The notes beneath the pieces are model-generated. The model ran no database searches. It saw only the letters and a list, made by a program, of their open reading frames with translations, and was not told the DNA's origin. From the NCBI GenBank assembly GCA_016193485.1, contig JACPRZ010000007.1:92106-156105 (forward strand): 64,000 nt of DNA, read 5' to 3'. The first letter of the stretch is position 1. Every line of letters begins with the position of its first letter. Source of the DNA: Bacteroidota bacterium (GTDB taxonomy: Bacteria > Bacteroidota > Bacteroidia > JACPRZ01). Shown in pieces: positions 50,879-62,656 of this stretch. Made by a program: the position numbers and the translations under genes.

Positions 50879-50914
50879 AAATATTCTAAAAAACACCCGT
50901 TTTTCAGAATATTT
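50879..50914 (-). terminator. Rho-independent terminator after rpoC
   Basis: Arms AAATATTCT (50879-50887) and AGAATATTT (50906-50914) extended by A-rich/T-rich and CAC/GTG-like inner pairs. On the - strand it is followed by TTTTTTGTTTTG. It starts 19 bp after the rpoC stop and closes the ribosomal protein-RNA polymerase operon. Confidence 0.8.
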
Positions 50915-50932
50915 AATCATTTGCCATACAAA

Positions 50933-53900
50933 TTATATTACGCTCTCCTCACTTTCAACGGTTTCACCCATCTGCACATTAAGAAGCCGGTCATATTCTT
51001 CCCTTGATCCGATAATCAGCCGTTCAAATTCACGGAGTCCCGTACCTGCCGGTATAAGGTGTCCGACAATTACATTTTCTTTTAATCCAAGCAATTCATC
51101 TACTTTACCGGCAATCGCGGCTTCATTCAACACTTTGGTGGTTTCCTGGAATGAGGCAGCAGAAATCCAGCTACGGGTTTGCAATGATGCTTTGGTTATG
51201 CCCTGTAAAACCGGGCTTGATGTGGAAGAAATGGCATTTCTCGCTTGCATCGGTTTAAGGTCTTTTCTTTTAAGGAACGAATTCTCATCTCTTAATTTAT
51301 GCGAACTGATTATCTGTCCCGCCTTGAATCTCGTGGAATCACCAGAATCGGTAATTATTTGTTTTCCATACAACCATTCATTTTCTTCCAGAAAATCTGC
51401 TTTATTGGCAAGTTGTCCCTCAAGGAATCTGGAATCCCCGGGATCCTCAATTTGCACTTTTTTCATCATCTGCCTGACAATCGTTTCAAAGTGCTTATCA
51501 TTGATTTTCACACCCTGCAACCGGTAAACCTCCTGGATTTCATTGACGAGGTATTCCTGGACCGCAGTAGGACCTTTTATTTCAAGTATATCGGAAGGCG
51601 ATATTGACCCATCGGTTAACGGTTCTCCCGCTTTAATGTAATCGTTTTCCTGTACCAGGATATGTTTGGATAACGCCACCAGATAGGTTTTAAGTTCGCC
51701 CGTCCGTGCCTGAACCAGGATTTCACGATTCCCCCGCTTTATTTTACCAAAAGTGACCACACCGTCAATTTCCGAAACAACAGCCGGGTTAGAAGGGTTG
51801 CGCGCTTCAAATAATTCGGTTACACGCGGCAGACCGCCCGTAATATCACCAACCTGGCTTCCGGTTGTTCTGGGAATTTTAACAAGGGTTTGACCGGCAG
51901 TTATCGAATCACCGTCATTCACTACGATGTGGGCGCCAACGGGTAAATTATAGGATTTCAGCAATTCATTGCGCAGTACAATACGGATTACCGGATTTTT
52001 GGTTTTATCTTTACTTTCGGTTATCACCTTTTCACGCAAGCCGGTCTGTTCATCAAATTCAACCCGGAAAGTAATCCCTTCTTCAACATTTTCAAATTCG
52101 GCAGTACCAGCAAATTCCGAAATTATCAGGGCATTGAAAGGATCCCATACGCATACCAATTGTCCTTTTTTTATGGTCGCACCCGGCTTTACAAAAAGTT
52201 CAGAGCCATAAGGAATGTGGTTTGTCGTAAGAGTAATGCCTGTGGTTTTATCAATAATCCGCATTTCCACCGAACGGCCGATGACAATGGATACCTTTTC
52301 ATTTTTAGCGTTGGTTACATTAACCGCTTTCAGATCCTCAAATTCAACCAGTCCGTCATATCTTGCATCGAGTTTTGATTCCCGGGTTATATTTCCTACA
52401 GTACCTCCGTGGTGGAAAGTGCGCAGAGTCAATTGGGTACCCGGTTCACCGATCGATTGGGCCGCAATTACTCCTACCGCTTCTCCTTTCTGGACCATTT
52501 TACCGTTAGCGAGATTGCGGCCATAACATTTGGCACATACACCTCTTTTTGACTCACAGGTGAGCACAGACCTGATTTCTACAAATTCAATTGGAGATTC
52601 TTCAATTCTACCGGCAACAGCATCGTCAATTTCAATACCCGAATTAGCAATCAGTTCACCGGTGAGAGGGTTGTAAACATCGTGGACAGTGGTTCTGCCA
52701 ATAATCCTTTCATGCAATGGTTCGACTATTTCTTCATTATTTTTCAAAGATGTCATTATCAGACCGCGCAGGGTTCCGCAATCTTCCTCGCTGATGACAA
52801 CATCCTGCGCCACATCGACCAATCGCCTGGTAAGGTAACCGGCATCGGCAGTTTTCAGGGCCGTATCAGCCAGACCTTTCCTGGCTCCGTGGCTGGAAAT
52901 GAAATATTCGAGAATGGATAAACCTTCTTTGAAATTTGAGAGAATCGGATTTTCGATGATTTCTCCTCCACCTGCACTTGATTTCTGGGGCTTGGCCATT
53001 AATCCTCTCATGCCGGCCAATTGCCTGATCTGTTCTTTGGAGCCCCTGGCACCTGAATCGAGCATCATATATACCGAGTTGAAACCGTCCTTGTCTTTTG
53101 AGAGCCGTTTTAATAAGGTTTGAGTTAACCGTGTATTAGTATGGGTCCAGATATCAATTATCTGGTTATACCGTTCATTATTGGTAATCAGACCCATATT
53201 GTAATTATTTACTTTTTCTTCAACTTCAATGTTTGCTTTTCTAATCAATTCATTTTTGTCTTCGGGTATTACCACATCATCAAGGTTAAACGACAATCCC
53301 CCGCGGAATGCCATTTCAAAACCAAGTTGTTTAATATCGTCAAGGAATTTGGCGGTTGCGGCTGTTCCTGTTTCTTTAAGTACATCAGCAATTATATCCC
53401 TGAGGTTTTTCTTTGTAAGCAGTTGGTTGATGAATCCCACGGTCACGGGAACGCACTGGTTGAATAAAACCCTGCCCACTGTGGTTTCAATGATCTCCTT
53501 TCCTTTTTTTCCGCCACGATCAAAGGTAATCCGGACTCTGATAAAAGCATGGAGATCAATTTTACCTTCATTATAGGCAATAATAACTTCTTCGGGTGAA
53601 TAGAATATTTTTCCTTCACCGCGTACTTTCGCTGACGCAGTGCTTTTTTTTCCTTTCGTGAGATAATAAAGTCCAAGGATCATGTCCTGTGAAGGTACCG
53701 TAATTGGCGCACCATTGGCAGGATTGAGGATATTGTGTGATGCAAGCATCAGTAATTTTGTTTCAAGGATGGCTGAATTGCCAAGGGGTACATGTACCGC
53801 CATCTGGTCACCGTCAAAGTCAGCATTAAAAGCGGTACAAACCAAGGGGTGAAGCTGGATAGCTTTACCTTCAATTAATTTAGGTTGGAATGCCTGGATT

Positions 53901-55240
53901 CCAAGCCGGTGCAGGGTTGGTGCCCGGTTTAACATAACGGGGTGGCCAAGCATAACATTTTCAAGTATATCCCAGATAACCGGCTCTTTCCTTTCAACAA
54001 GTTTTTTTGCCGATTTTACGGTTTTAACAATGCCTCTCTCAATTAGTTTACGGATGATAAACGGCTTAAATAGTTCGGCAGCCATATCTTTAGGTAACCC
54101 GCATTCATGAAGTTTCAGATCAGGGCCGACTACTATTACGGATCTACCCGAATAATCCACCCTTTTACCAAGCAGGTTTTGCCTGAACCTTCCCTGTTTA
54201 CCTTTCAAACTTTCACTCAAAGATTTAAGCGGCCTCTGCGAATCCGTTTTAACCGAAGATGATTTCCTCGTGTTGTCAAAAAGCGCGTCAACGGCTTCCT
54301 GCAACATTCTTCTTTCATTGCGCAAAATAACTTCGGGTGCTTTAATTTCAAGCAACCTTTTAAGGCGGTTGTTGCGGATAATAACCCTTCTGTACAGATC
54401 ATTTAGGTCAGATGTTGCGAAACGCCCACCGTCAAGCGGTACAAGGGGCCTTAATTCGGGCGGAATTACCGGCAGCACTTTCAGAACCATCCATTCCGGC
54501 CGGTTTTCAACATGGCGGTTGGCATCCCTGAAATGTTCAACAATCTGTAACCGTTTGAGTATTTCCTGTTTTTTCTGCTGAGAGGTTTCACCTGTTGCAT
54601 CATTCCTTAAATTAAATGAAAGTAGGTCAAGGTCAATCCGGTTAAGTAATTCCCAGAGCGCCTCACCTCCCATCTTTGCGATAAATTTATTGGGATCGGT
54701 ATCGTCAAGATGCTGCTGTTCCTTGGGAAGTTTGTCCATTATGTCGATGTACTCCTCTTCAGTAATAAAATCACCGGGTTTTATTCCATCGGCCTCCTTT
54801 ATTCCGGGCTGGATGACGACATATTTTTCGTAATAGATAACCGCCTCAAGTTTTTTTGTCGAGTATCCGAGTAAAAGTCCCATTTTGCTGGGTAAAGACC
54901 TGAAGAACCAAATATGCGCTACGGGAACGGTAAGGGATATATGTCCCATTCTTTCCCTTCTCACTTTTTTTTCGGTCACTTCAACACCGCAACGGTCACA
55001 TACGATTCCTTTGTAACGGATTCTTTTATATTTTCCGCAATGACATTCCCAATCTTTAACAGGACCGAAAATCCTCTCGCAGAATAACCCGTCACGTTCG
55101 GGTTTATATGTCCGGTAATTAATAGTTTCAGGTTTGGTTACTTCACCGCTTGAGCGGGCAAGAACCATTTCGGGCGATGCCAAACTTATTGTCACCGTGG
55201 TGAATTCGCTCACTGACCTGCTGTCTTTTTTAATAGGCAT
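50933..55240 (-). CDS. rpoC: DNA-directed RNA polymerase subunit beta'
   Basis: 1,435 residues. Zinc-finger start [19 protein letters not shown], catalytic Mg motif NADFDGDQM, second Zn site with [17 protein letters not shown] and the trigger-loop region ([16 protein letters not shown]) are all present. ATG at 55240 (complement). Lies 56 bp downstream of rpoB. No long G/C homopolymer occurs in the gene, in contrast to the left half of the window. Confidence 0.98.
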   Translation of the reverse strand: MPIKKDSRSVSEFTTVTISLASPEMVLARSSGEVTKPETINYRTYKPERDGLFCERIFGPVKDWECHCGKYKRIRYKGIVCDRCGVEVTEKKVRRERMGHISLTVPVAHIWFFRSLPSKMGLLLGYSTKKLEAVIYYEKYVVIQPGIKEADGIKPGDFITEEEYIDIMDKLPKEQQHLDDTDPNKFIAKMGGEALWELLNRIDLDLLSFNLRNDATGETSQQKKQEILKRLQIVEHFRDANRHVENRPEWMVLKVLPVIPPELRPLVPLDGGRFATSDLNDLYRRVIIRNNRLKRLLEIKAPEVILRNERRMLQEAVDALFDNTRKSSSVKTDSQRPLKSLSESLKGKQGRFRQNLLGKRVDYSGRSVIVVGPDLKLHECGLPKDMAAELFKPFIIRKLIERGIVKTVKSAKKLVERKEPVIWDILENVMLGHPVMLNRAPTLHRLGIQAFQPKLIEGKAIQLHPLVCTAFNADFDGDQMAVHVPLGNSAILETKLLMLASHNILNPANGAPITVPSQDMILGLYYLTKGKKSTASAKVRGEGKIFYSPEEVIIAYNEGKIDLHAFIRVRITFDRGGKKGKEIIETTVGRVLFNQCVPVTVGFINQLLTKKNLRDIIADVLKETGTAATAKFLDDIKQLGFEMAFRGGLSFNLDDVVIPEDKNELIRKANIEVEEKVNNYNMGLITNNERYNQIIDIWTHTNTRLTQTLLKRLSKDKDGFNSVYMMLDSGARGSKEQIRQLAGMRGLMAKPQKSSAGGGEIIENPILSNFKEGLSILEYFISSHGARKGLADTALKTADAGYLTRRLVDVAQDVVISEEDCGTLRGLIMTSLKNNEEIVEPLHERIIGRTTVHDVYNPLTGELIANSGIEIDDAVAGRIEESPIEFVEIRSVLTCESKRGVCAKCYGRNLANGKMVQKGEAVGVIAAQSIGEPGTQLTLRTFHHGGTVGNITRESKLDARYDGLVEFEDLKAVNVTNAKNEKVSIVIGRSVEMRIIDKTTGITLTTNHIPYGSELFVKPGATIKKGQLVCVWDPFNALIISEFAGTAEFENVEEGITFRVEFDEQTGLREKVITESKDKTKNPVIRIVLRNELLKSYNLPVGAHIVVNDGDSITAGQTLVKIPRTTGSQVGDITGGLPRVTELFEARNPSNPAVVSEIDGVVTFGKIKRGNREILVQARTGELKTYLVALSKHILVQENDYIKAGEPLTDGSISPSDILEIKGPTAVQEYLVNEIQEVYRLQGVKINDKHFETIVRQMMKKVQIEDPGDSRFLEGQLANKADFLEENEWLYGKQIITDSGDSTRFKAGQIISSHKLRDENSFLKRKDLKPMQARNAISSTSSPVLQGITKASLQTRSWISAASFQETTKVLNEAAIAGKVDELLGLKENVIVGHLIPAGTGLREFERLIIGSREEYDRLLNVQMGETVESEESVI

Positions 55241-55296
55241 AGTGCAAAAGATTATTTATTTGGATTTATTTTATTTCGGTTATCGTTATTTGCCGG

Positions 55297-58200
55297 TTAA
55301 CTTAACGTTACATTCAGTCCGAGCCCTTTCAATTCATGCATTAGAACATTAAATGATTCAGGAATACCGGGTTTTGGTATATGTTCCCCTTTAATCATGG
55401 CTTCGTACGAACGGGCACGGCCTGTTACATCATCCGATTTAACGGTTAAAACTTCCTGCAGGCAACTTGAAGCGCCAAAGGCCTCCAGCGCCCAAACCTC
55501 CATTTCACCAAACCGTTGTCCGCCAAATTGCGCTTTTCCGCCAAGCGGCTGCTGCGTTATCAGCGAATAAGGACCAATGGATCTTGAGTGCATTTTATCG
55601 TCCACCATGTGGTGTAATTTCATCATATAAATAATTCCGACTGTAGCGGGTTGGTCGAATCGTTCACCGGTGAGGCCGTCATAAAGGTATATCTTACCGT
55701 ACCGTGGAAGCCCGGCTTTATCAGTCCATTCATTGATCTGGCCTAAGGTAGCACCGTCAAAAATAGGCGTGGCAAAGCAGGTATTTAGTATTTTACCTGC
55801 CCAACCGAGCACTGTTTCATAAATTTGGCCAAGGTTCATACGGGATGGGACACCCAGCGGGTTCAGTACAATGTCAACCGGAGTACCATCCTGAAGGAAA
55901 GGCATATCTTCTTCCCTGACAATTTTGGCAATGATTCCCTTATTCCCGTGCCTGCCGGCCATTTTATCACCTACTTTAATTTTCCTTTTCTGGGCTACAA
56001 AAACCTTAGCCATCTGGATAACTCCCTGAGGCAATTCATCGCCAACCTGTATGGCGAATTTCTTGCGTTTGTAAGCTCCAAGAATTTCATTACATTTCAA
56101 TGTATACCGGTGAAGCAGGATTTTTATCTGATCATTTTTCTTTTTGTCGGTAGTCCATTTTCCCGGGTTGATATTCTCATAATTAAGTTTCTGTAAGATT
56201 TTTATTGTAAATTTTGTTCCTTTCGGGACCACCACTTCTTTTAACTGGGTGGTTACGCCCTGCGACACTTTGCCGTTTACGATTATGAAGAGTTTATCGA
56301 TGAGTTTAGACCGCAGTTCCATTATCTCTTTTTTAAAATCATTTTCAAGCCGGTCAAGGAGCGATTTTTCTGCTGATTTCCCTTTTTTATCTTTCATGCT
56401 CCTTGAGAATAGTTTGGAATCAATCACCATCCCGTCAAATGAAGGCGGGCAACGGAGTGAAGCATCTTTTACATCACCGGCTTTGTCACCGAATATGGCT
56501 CGCAACAGTTTTTCTTCCGGTGACGGATCGGTTTCTCCCTTAGGAGTTATCTTACCAATAAGGATATCGCCTTCTTTTACCTCTACACCGGTGCGTATCA
56601 TACCGTTTTCATCCAGGTCCTTGGTTGCTTCTTCGCTAACATTGGGAATATCGGATGTCAGTTCTTCCATGCCCCTTCGGGTATCGCGTACTTCAAGTTC
56701 AAATTCATCTATATGGATTGAAGTAAAAACATCTTCCCTCATCAGGCGTTCCGAGATTACAATGGCATCTTCAAAGTTGTAACCCTTCCACGGCATAAAG
56801 GCAACCATCAGGTTCCTGCCGAGCGCCAGTTCACCGTCTTTTGTTCCGTACCCTTCGCAAAGCGGCTGGTCTTCTTTTACCCTTTCACCTTTCTTTACTA
56901 AAGGTCTGAGGTTAATAAAGGTATTCTGGTTTGTCTTGCGGAATTTAATCAGTTTATAGGTACGCACATCGTCATCAAAAGAGAGGAATTTTTCTTCTTC
57001 GTCCGGGGAATACCGGACAACGATTTCATTGGAATCCACATATTCCACGACTCCATCATCTTCTGCCCTGAGGAGCACCCTTGAATCATGGGCTACCAGA
57101 AGTTCCAGCCCGGTTCCGACTACGGGTACTTCCGGTTTAATCAGAGGTACTGCCTGTCTCATCATATTGGATCCCATCAATGCCCTGTTGGCATCATCAT
57201 GTTCAAGAAATGGAATCAGTGATGCCGCTATTGAAGCGATCTGGTTAGGAGCGACATCAATGAGGTCAATTTTATTAGTTTCAACAATTGGAAAATCCCC
57301 TGTATGGCGGGCTTTTACCCTTTCATTGATAATGCGGCCTTTATTATCGATCTCTGCATTGGCTTGAGCAATAATATATTTTTCCTCTTCTTCAGCGCTG
57401 AGGTAAACCACCGGTTTATCAATCTCAATTTTTCCTTTGGTAACCGGCCTGTACGGGGTTTCAATAAACCCAAGTCCGTTTACACGGGCATAAACGCAGA
57501 GAGAGGAAATTAGCCCGATGTTCGGTCCTTCGGGGGTTTCTATGGTACAGAGCCGTCCGTAATGAGTGTAGTGAACATCGCGCACTTCAAAGCCGGCACG
57601 TTCCCGTGACAGACCGCCCGGACCAAGCGCTGAACATCTCCGCTTATGGGTCAATTCCGATAACGGGTTGGTCTGATCCATGAATTGAGATAACTGGTTG
57701 GTTCCGAAAAAGGAATTGATAACCGCAGAAAGCGTTTTTGCATTGATAAGGTCAATGGGAGTGAATACTTCATTATCCCTTACGTTCATCCGTTCACGGA
57801 TGGTTCGCGCCATTCTTGATAATCCGACACTGAACTGTCCTACGGTACGTACCCTGCGGTTACTTAAATGATCAATATCGTCAACTTCGGCATGTGAATT
57901 TACCAACTGGATCAGGTAGCGGATAATTTCAACAAAGTCAACTTTGGTAAGAATGCGCGTAGAAGGATCGGTAGTAAGAGACAACCGTTTATTGATGCGG
58001 TAACGTCCAACTTCGCCAAGATCGTAGCGTTTATCGGAAAAGAATAACTTTTCCATAAGACCCCTTGCCGTTTCTTCGTCAGGCGGTTCAGCGCCCCGCA
58101 CCTGCCGGTAAATATATTCAATGGCTTCAAGTTCGGAGTTGCAGGGATCTTTCTGAAGGGTATTATAAATCACCGAAAAATCGGAAGGTAATTCGGACTC

Positions 58201-59091
58201 CCGGTGCAGGATTATTTTTTCGCATTTTGATTCGATAATCTGCTCAATATTTTTCTCATCAATGATGGTTTCCCGTTCAAGAACAACCTCATTGCGTTCA
58301 ATGGAAACCACTTCACCGGTGTCTTCATCCACAAAATCCTCAATCCATGATTTTAAGACCCTGGCTGCAAGTTTTCGGCCGACAGATTTATGGAGGTTAC
58401 TCTTTGTGACTTTGATTTCTTCAGCCAGGTGGAATAATTCAAGAATGGCTTTATCGCTTTCGAAACCAATGGCCCTTAAAAGGGTAGTGACCGGTATTTT
58501 CTTTTTCCGGTCGATATAGGCATACAGTACATTGTTAATATCCGTAGAAAACTCCATCCATGCACCTTTGAACGGAATGATACGTGCCGAATAGAGTTTT
58601 GTCCCGTTCGGATGGTAACTCTGCCCGAAAAATACTCCCGGTGACCTGTGAAGTTGTGAAACTATAACCCTCTCAGCGCCATTTATTACAAAAGTACCGC
58701 GGGGTGTCATTACCGGAATTGTTCCCAGATATACATCCTGGATGATAGTTTCAAAATCCGTATGCTCGGGGTCAGTGCAGTACAATTTTAGTTTTACTTT
58801 CAGAGGCACGTTAAAGGTGAGTCCCCTTTCAATACATTCCTCAATGGAATACCTTGGAGGGTCGATATAGTAGTCGATAAACTCAAGGATAAAGTTATTC
58901 CTGGAGTCAGAAATCGGAAAATTTTCCTGGAACACACGGTATAATCCTTCTTTTTTACGTTCTTCGGCAGTTGATCCGATGCGGAAAAATGACTCAAATG
59001 ATTTTACCTGGATGTCAAGAAAATCCGGGTATGGGAGAATATCTTTTACCCTTGAAAAATTAACGCGGACGATTTTGTTTTTTGCCGTCAT
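55297..59091 (-). CDS. rpoB: DNA-directed RNA polymerase subunit beta
   Basis: 1,264 residues. Rifampicin-region sequence is seen ([40 protein letters not shown]), with wild-type-like residues at Q, D and H positions. Further blocks: [15 protein letters not shown] and [23 protein letters not shown] at 59091 (complement). Separated from rplL by 182 bp with hairpins. Confidence 0.98.
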   Translation of the reverse strand: MTAKNKIVRVNFSRVKDILPYPDFLDIQVKSFESFFRIGSTAEERKKEGLYRVFQENFPISDSRNNFILEFIDYYIDPPRYSIEECIERGLTFNVPLKVKLKLYCTDPEHTDFETIIQDVYLGTIPVMTPRGTFVINGAERVIVSQLHRSPGVFFGQSYHPNGTKLYSARIIPFKGAWMEFSTDINNVLYAYIDRKKKIPVTTLLRAIGFESDKAILELFHLAEEIKVTKSNLHKSVGRKLAARVLKSWIEDFVDEDTGEVVSIERNEVVLERETIIDEKNIEQIIESKCEKIILHRESELPSDFSVIYNTLQKDPCNSELEAIEYIYRQVRGAEPPDEETARGLMEKLFFSDKRYDLGEVGRYRINKRLSLTTDPSTRILTKVDFVEIIRYLIQLVNSHAEVDDIDHLSNRRVRTVGQFSVGLSRMARTIRERMNVRDNEVFTPIDLINAKTLSAVINSFFGTNQLSQFMDQTNPLSELTHKRRCSALGPGGLSRERAGFEVRDVHYTHYGRLCTIETPEGPNIGLISSLCVYARVNGLGFIETPYRPVTKGKIEIDKPVVYLSAEEEEKYIIAQANAEIDNKGRIINERVKARHTGDFPIVETNKIDLIDVAPNQIASIAASLIPFLEHDDANRALMGSNMMRQAVPLIKPEVPVVGTGLELLVAHDSRVLLRAEDDGVVEYVDSNEIVVRYSPDEEEKFLSFDDDVRTYKLIKFRKTNQNTFINLRPLVKKGERVKEDQPLCEGYGTKDGELALGRNLMVAFMPWKGYNFEDAIVISERLMREDVFTSIHIDEFELEVRDTRRGMEELTSDIPNVSEEATKDLDENGMIRTGVEVKEGDILIGKITPKGETDPSPEEKLLRAIFGDKAGDVKDASLRCPPSFDGMVIDSKLFSRSMKDKKGKSAEKSLLDRLENDFKKEIMELRSKLIDKLFIIVNGKVSQGVTTQLKEVVVPKGTKFTIKILQKLNYENINPGKWTTDKKKNDQIKILLHRYTLKCNEILGAYKRKKFAIQVGDELPQGVIQMAKVFVAQKRKIKVGDKMAGRHGNKGIIAKIVREEDMPFLQDGTPVDIVLNPLGVPSRMNLGQIYETVLGWAGKILNTCFATPIFDGATLGQINEWTDKAGLPRYGKIYLYDGLTGERFDQPATVGIIYMMKLHHMVDDKMHSRSIGPYSLITQQPLGGKAQFGGQRFGEMEVWALEAFGASSCLQEVLTVKSDDVTGRARSYEAMIKGEHIPKPGIPESFNVLMHELKGLGLNVTLS

Positions 59092-59137
59092 AGACAGGTT
59101 ATGGTTTGATTATGAGAGCACAATAATTCCATTGCCC

Positions 59138-59251
59138 CGGTAAGCAGTTTACCGTGGCTGACATGACTTCAATGACTACACTTTTTGCGTAGGCCAATGA
59201 ACTGTAATTGTTGAATAAGGGAGATAGCATCCTTGTCCGTGTATCGGACAA
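59138..59251 (-). promoter_or_regulatory. Two hairpins in the rplL-rpoB intergenic region
   Basis: CGGTAA/TTACCG (59138-59154) and TTGTCCG/CGGACAA (59233-59251). Neither is followed by a U-tract in the transcript direction, so processing or attenuation between the ribosomal protein and polymerase genes is more likely than full termination. Confidence 0.45.
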
Positions 59252-59273
59252 AGACGCTTGACAGAGAAATCAG

Positions 59274-59660
59274 TTATTTTATTTCAACTTCGGCACCGGC
59301 TTCTTCCAGTTGCTTTTTGATGTTTTCAGCATCATCTTTTGAAACGCCCTGTTTCACCGCTTTTGGCGCTGCATCAACAAGGTCTTTTGATTCTTTTAAT
59401 CCCAACCCGGTAATTTCTTTTACCAGTTTGACAATCTGCAATTTTGCGCCACCCGGAAATTTCAACACAACATCAAACTGGGTCTTCTCGGCCGGTTTTC
59501 CATCACCACCATCCTGTCCCGCCTGCGCTACCGGTATTCCCACCGGTGCTGCAGCGGCTGGTTCGATTCCATAATCATCTTTCAGGATTTTTGCAAGTTC
59601 ATTCACCTCTTTTACCGAGAGGTTTACCAGTTGTTCAGCGAATACTTTTAAGTCAGCCAT
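59274..59660 (-). CDS. rplL: 50S ribosomal protein L7/L12
   Basis: 128 residues: helical dimerisation domain, an Ala/Gly/Pro hinge ([15 protein letters not shown]), and the C-terminal factor-binding domain with [24 protein letters not shown] sequence and [19 protein letters not shown]. Follows rplJ by 59 bp. Confidence 0.97.
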   Translation of the reverse strand: MADLKVFAEQLVNLSVKEVNELAKILKDDYGIEPAAAAPVGIPVAQAGQDGGDGKPAEKTQFDVVLKFPGGAKLQIVKLVKEITGLGLKESKDLVDAAPKAVKQGVSKDDAENIKKQLEEAGAEVEIK

Positions 59661-59719
59661 ACGATTGTTAATTTAGTGATTTAATGATTTTCCGCCTAAG
59701 GCGGGTGTGATTGATAAAT

Positions 59720-60244
59720 TTATGCATCGGGTTTTTCGGATAAAGTTTTAACAATTCCGGCAAGTTTGTTTTTTCCCGATAAAAGGGCATTAATCACATT
59801 CATAGCCGGTGATTTCAGTGATAGTACAATATCGGCAATCAGTTCATTTTTCGATTTCAGGTTAGCAAGGAAATTCAACTGGTCATCACCAAGGTAAACC
59901 GACTCCTCTATAAAGGCGGCTTTCAGCAACGGTTTTTTTTCTTTTTTACGGAAATTTTTTATTACCTTGGCAGGCGCCACCGGAATCCCTGAGAAAAATA
60001 TGGAAGTTGATCCGTTTAAAACGCCAGTCATCCCAGAAAGTTCTTTTTTACCGGTTTTTTCAAGCGCTTTCTTTATCAGCGTGTTTTTTGCAGTCAGCAT
60101 GGAAATACCCTGTTTGAAACAATCCCGTCTAAGACGGTTCGTCACTTGAACCGTCATGCCACCCGTATCAGCCAGGTAGAAACTGGTATTGGCCAGGATA
60201 GCGCTCAACTCATTGATCACTTTTGTTTTTTGCTCTTTTGTCAT
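59720..60244 (-). CDS. rplJ: 50S ribosomal protein L10
   Basis: 174 residues; stalk base protein that binds L7/L12. ATG at 60244 is chosen over a TTG two codons earlier. Conserved parts: FYLADTGGMTVQVTNRLRRD and the switch to LLSGKNKLAGIVKTLSE. Only 17 bp separate it from rplA, so there is no room for the long L10 leader known from Escherichia coli. Confidence 0.95.
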   Translation of the reverse strand: MTKEQKTKVINELSAILANTSFYLADTGGMTVQVTNRLRRDCFKQGISMLTAKNTLIKKALEKTGKKELSGMTGVLNGSTSIFFSGIPVAPAKVIKNFRKKEKKPLLKAAFIEESVYLGDDQLNFLANLKSKNELIADIVLSLKSPAMNVINALLSGKNKLAGIVKTLSEKPDA

Positions 60245-60261
60245 AACCAATAGAAAATTAT

Positions 60262-60954
60262 TTATGCCAGTGTTTTCAGGTCAATTTTTACGGACGGGCT
60301 CATCGTGCTTGAAATAAAAACGCTCCTCAGGTAATTTCCTTTTGCGGTTGCCGGCTTAAGTTTCATGATGTAATGCAACAGGTCTTTGGCATTTTCGGTA
60401 AGTTTATCTGTGTCAAACGAGACCTTGCCGATTGTCGAATGCAGGATTCCCTGCTTATCGCTTTTGATCTCTATCTTTCCTTTTTTAATCTCAGCCACCG
60501 CTTTTGCTATATCCTGGGAAACGGTACCTGATTTTGGATTCGGCATCAGGCCTTTTGGTCCGAGTATCTTACCCAAGGCACCTATTTTGCCCATTACCTG
60601 CGGCATGGCAACGATGACATCCACATCGGTCCACCCCGCTTTAATTTTTTCAATAAATTCATCAAGTCCGGCATAATCAGCGCCTGCCCGCTGTGCATCA
60701 TCAACTTTGTCGGGTGGGCATAAAGCTAGAATTTTAGGTGTTTTCCCGGTGCCATGGGGCAATGAAATCGTTCCCCTGATATTTTCATTGGGCTTTTTCG
60801 GATCAATGCCAAGGCGCACGGAAATATCTACTGAAGCATCAAATTTCGCAGAAGATATCTCCCTGACAATTTTTGCCGCTTCATTCAGGGGATATGCCTT
60901 TTCCCGGTCATATTTTCCCACTGCTATCTTTCTTTTTTTGGTTAAATCAGGCAT
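60262..60954 (-). CDS. rplA: 50S ribosomal protein L1
   Basis: 230 residues; ATG at 60954 is used (a TTG at 60966 adds four residues). Blocks: TISLPHGTGKTPKILALCP, GPKGLMPNPKSGTVS and the C-terminal SVFISSTMSPSVKID. Binds 23S rRNA at the L1 stalk. Confidence 0.96.
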   Translation of the reverse strand: MPDLTKKRKIAVGKYDREKAYPLNEAAKIVREISSAKFDASVDISVRLGIDPKKPNENIRGTISLPHGTGKTPKILALCPPDKVDDAQRAGADYAGLDEFIEKIKAGWTDVDVIVAMPQVMGKIGALGKILGPKGLMPNPKSGTVSQDIAKAVAEIKKGKIEIKSDKQGILHSTIGKVSFDTDKLTENAKDLLHYIMKLKPATAKGNYLRSVFISSTMSPSVKIDLKTLA

Positions 60955-60974
60955 ATTTATTATCAAACAAAGAT

Positions 60975-61436
60975 TTAATTCGACAGTAATTTTTTTCGCG
61001 ATGGTGGTGGTGTTCCTTCCACAACAATTCCCATGGACCGGGCGGTGCCGGCAACAATTTTCATTGCGGCTTCAGGGGTATAGGCATTCAAATCGCTCAT
61101 TTTGCTTTCAGCAATCTGCCTGACCTGGGCCCAGGTCACCGTCCCTATTTTCTTTGAGTTCGGATTCGGTGATCCTGATTCGAGTTTCAATGCATCAAGC
61201 AATTGAACTGAAGCAGGCGTGGTCTTGATAATGAAATCAAATGACTTATCGTGGTACACAGTGATCACCACCGGTACAATTTTTCCCATTCTGTCCTGTG
61301 TACGGGCATTGAACTGTTTGCAAAATTCCATAATGTTCACACCTTTTGCACCAAGTGCCGGACCTACAGGTGGAGCCGGGTTTGCCTGACCACCTTTGAT
61401 TTGCAATTTAATTAACCCTGTTACTTCCTTAGCCAT
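60975..61436 (-). CDS. rplK: 50S ribosomal protein L11
   Basis: 153 residues with [33 protein letters not shown] and the C-terminal RNA-binding part ([11 protein letters not shown]). The C-terminus is some 10 residues longer than in E. coli. Followed by rplA after 20 bp. Confidence 0.97.
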   Translation of the reverse strand: MAKEVTGLIKLQIKGGQANPAPPVGPALGAKGVNIMEFCKQFNARTQDRMGKIVPVVITVYHDKSFDFIIKTTPASVQLLDALKLESGSPNPNSKKIGTVTWAQVRQIAESKMSDLNAYTPEAAMKIVAGTARSMGIVVEGTPPPSRKKLLSN

Positions 61437-61469
61437 GATTCAATGAATTACTATATTCAATTCACCCAA

Positions 61470-62225
61470 TTACCCTTCTTTTTCAATTTGCATGAAACTT
61501 AATTCCACGGGCGTTTTCCGGCCGAATATTTTTACGCTGACTTTAAGTTTTTTCTTCTCTTCGTTTATTTCTTCAATTGTCCCGATGAAGGTATTGAATG
61601 GTCCGTCAATTACCTTGACGCTTTCACCTACCAGGAACGGAATATTTATTTTCGCATCACTACCGGCCAGTTCATCCACTTTTCCAAGTATCTTATTCAC
61701 TTCAGATGCCATCAGCGGTGCGGGTTTTCCCTCTTTGGTCGTGAGAAAACCAAGCACACAGAGTGAATTTTTTATGATATGAGGAATTTCACCTACAAGT
61801 GCCGCTTCAATCAAAACATATCCCGGGAAAATATTTTTTTCCTTTACAATTTTTTTCCCTTTACGGAGCTGATACACTTTTTCGGTCGGGATCAGAATCT
61901 GGGAAATATAACTCCCCAGTTTCAACCTTTGAATTTCAGCATCAATTGATTCTTTTGCTTTTTTTTCTTTCCCGCTCATCGCTTTGACCACATACCATTT
62001 TTTCTCAATTTGCTCCGGTGACTGCTGCTTGGGTTTTACAATCCTGATCCTTTCTTTTTTACGGGGAATATTTTCGGTTTCATCCCCCGGAATTTCTGCA
62101 GGAACGGTTTTATTAATTCCTTCTGCAACTGACTCAGTATCAGTAATATCCTGATTAATGTTGTCAGAATCGCCAGAACCCGGAACTTCGGTAATCACGC
62201 TTTTTTTATTTTCCGGTACAATCAT
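61470..62225 (-). CDS. nusG: Transcription antitermination factor NusG, N-terminally extended
   Basis: 251 residues. The NGN domain starts at about residue 76 ([20 protein letters not shown]) and the KOW domain near the end has [20 protein letters not shown]. The first about 75 residues are an acidic, probably disordered extension that most bacteria lack. ATG at 62225. Two codons separate it from secE. Confidence 0.95.
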   Translation of the reverse strand: MIVPENKKSVITEVPGSGDSDNINQDITDTESVAEGINKTVPAEIPGDETENIPRKKERIRIVKPKQQSPEQIEKKWYVVKAMSGKEKKAKESIDAEIQRLKLGSYISQILIPTEKVYQLRKGKKIVKEKNIFPGYVLIEAALVGEIPHIIKNSLCVLGFLTTKEGKPAPLMASEVNKILGKVDELAGSDAKINIPFLVGESVKVIDGPFNTFIGTIEEINEEKKKLKVSVKIFGRKTPVELSFMQIEKEG

Positions 62226-62230
62226 CTTGA

Positions 62231-62422
62231 TCAGAAAATTTCGTATATTGTTTTAAGTAAAAAACTAAGTGATGTATCCATGAGGTAAATAATCAATGCG
62301 ATAAACAGTGATGCCACAGCAACCACTATGGCGCTTGCCTGCAATTCATTCCATGTCGGCCAGGTAACTTTGGTTAAAAATTCGCTGTATGTATCCTGAA
62401 TATAAAGTGCAATTTTTTTCAT
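62231..62422 (-). CDS. secE: Preprotein translocase subunit SecE
   Basis: 63 residues with one membrane helix ([21 protein letters not shown]) and the conserved amphipathic part ([16 protein letters not shown]). The frame is open to 62470, but that extension runs into the tRNA-Trp gene, so the Met of [10 protein letters not shown] at 62422 is the start. Confidence 0.93.
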   Translation of the reverse strand: MKKIALYIQDTYSEFLTKVTWPTWNELQASAIVVAVASLFIALIIYLMDTSLSFLLKTIYEIF

Positions 62423-62443
62423 CCCGGTACGATCTGTTTTCTG

Positions 62444-62516
62444 CACGGGTGGAGTGACTCGAACACCCAACCGGCAGTTTTGGAGACTGCTGCTCTACCA
62501 ATTGAGCTACACCCGT
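62444..62516 (-). tRNA. tRNA-Trp (CCA)
   Basis: 73 nt. Acceptor ACGGGTG/CACCCGT, D-arm GCTCAATTGGTAGAGC, anticodon arm GCAGT-CTCCAAA-ACTGC with anticodon CCA, T-loop TTCGAGT. The 3' CCA is not encoded. Lies between tuf and secE, a conserved position in bacteria. Confidence 0.95.
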
Positions 62517-62548
62517 ATTCCCAATCGGCAGTCAGCAGTGATCCTCCC

Positions 62549-62564
62549 CCCGATAGCTATCGGG
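62549..62564. repeat. Perfect palindrome CCCGATAGCTATCGGG
   Basis: 16-bp perfect palindrome with a further ATCGGGAGG behind it, between tuf and tRNA-Trp. Same family as 6001-6016 and 6680-6695. Confidence 0.75.
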
Positions 62565-62656
62565 ACCATCGGGAGGCAATCCTTCTAATCAAGCATGATT
62601 GAAAACCTGACAATTGCCAACTGCCCGCCCTATGCGGATAAACTGCCAACTGATGA

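Noticed and set aside
62423..62470. Longer SecE start
   Set aside because: The extension runs into the tRNA-Trp gene, and the family begins at the Met at 62422.
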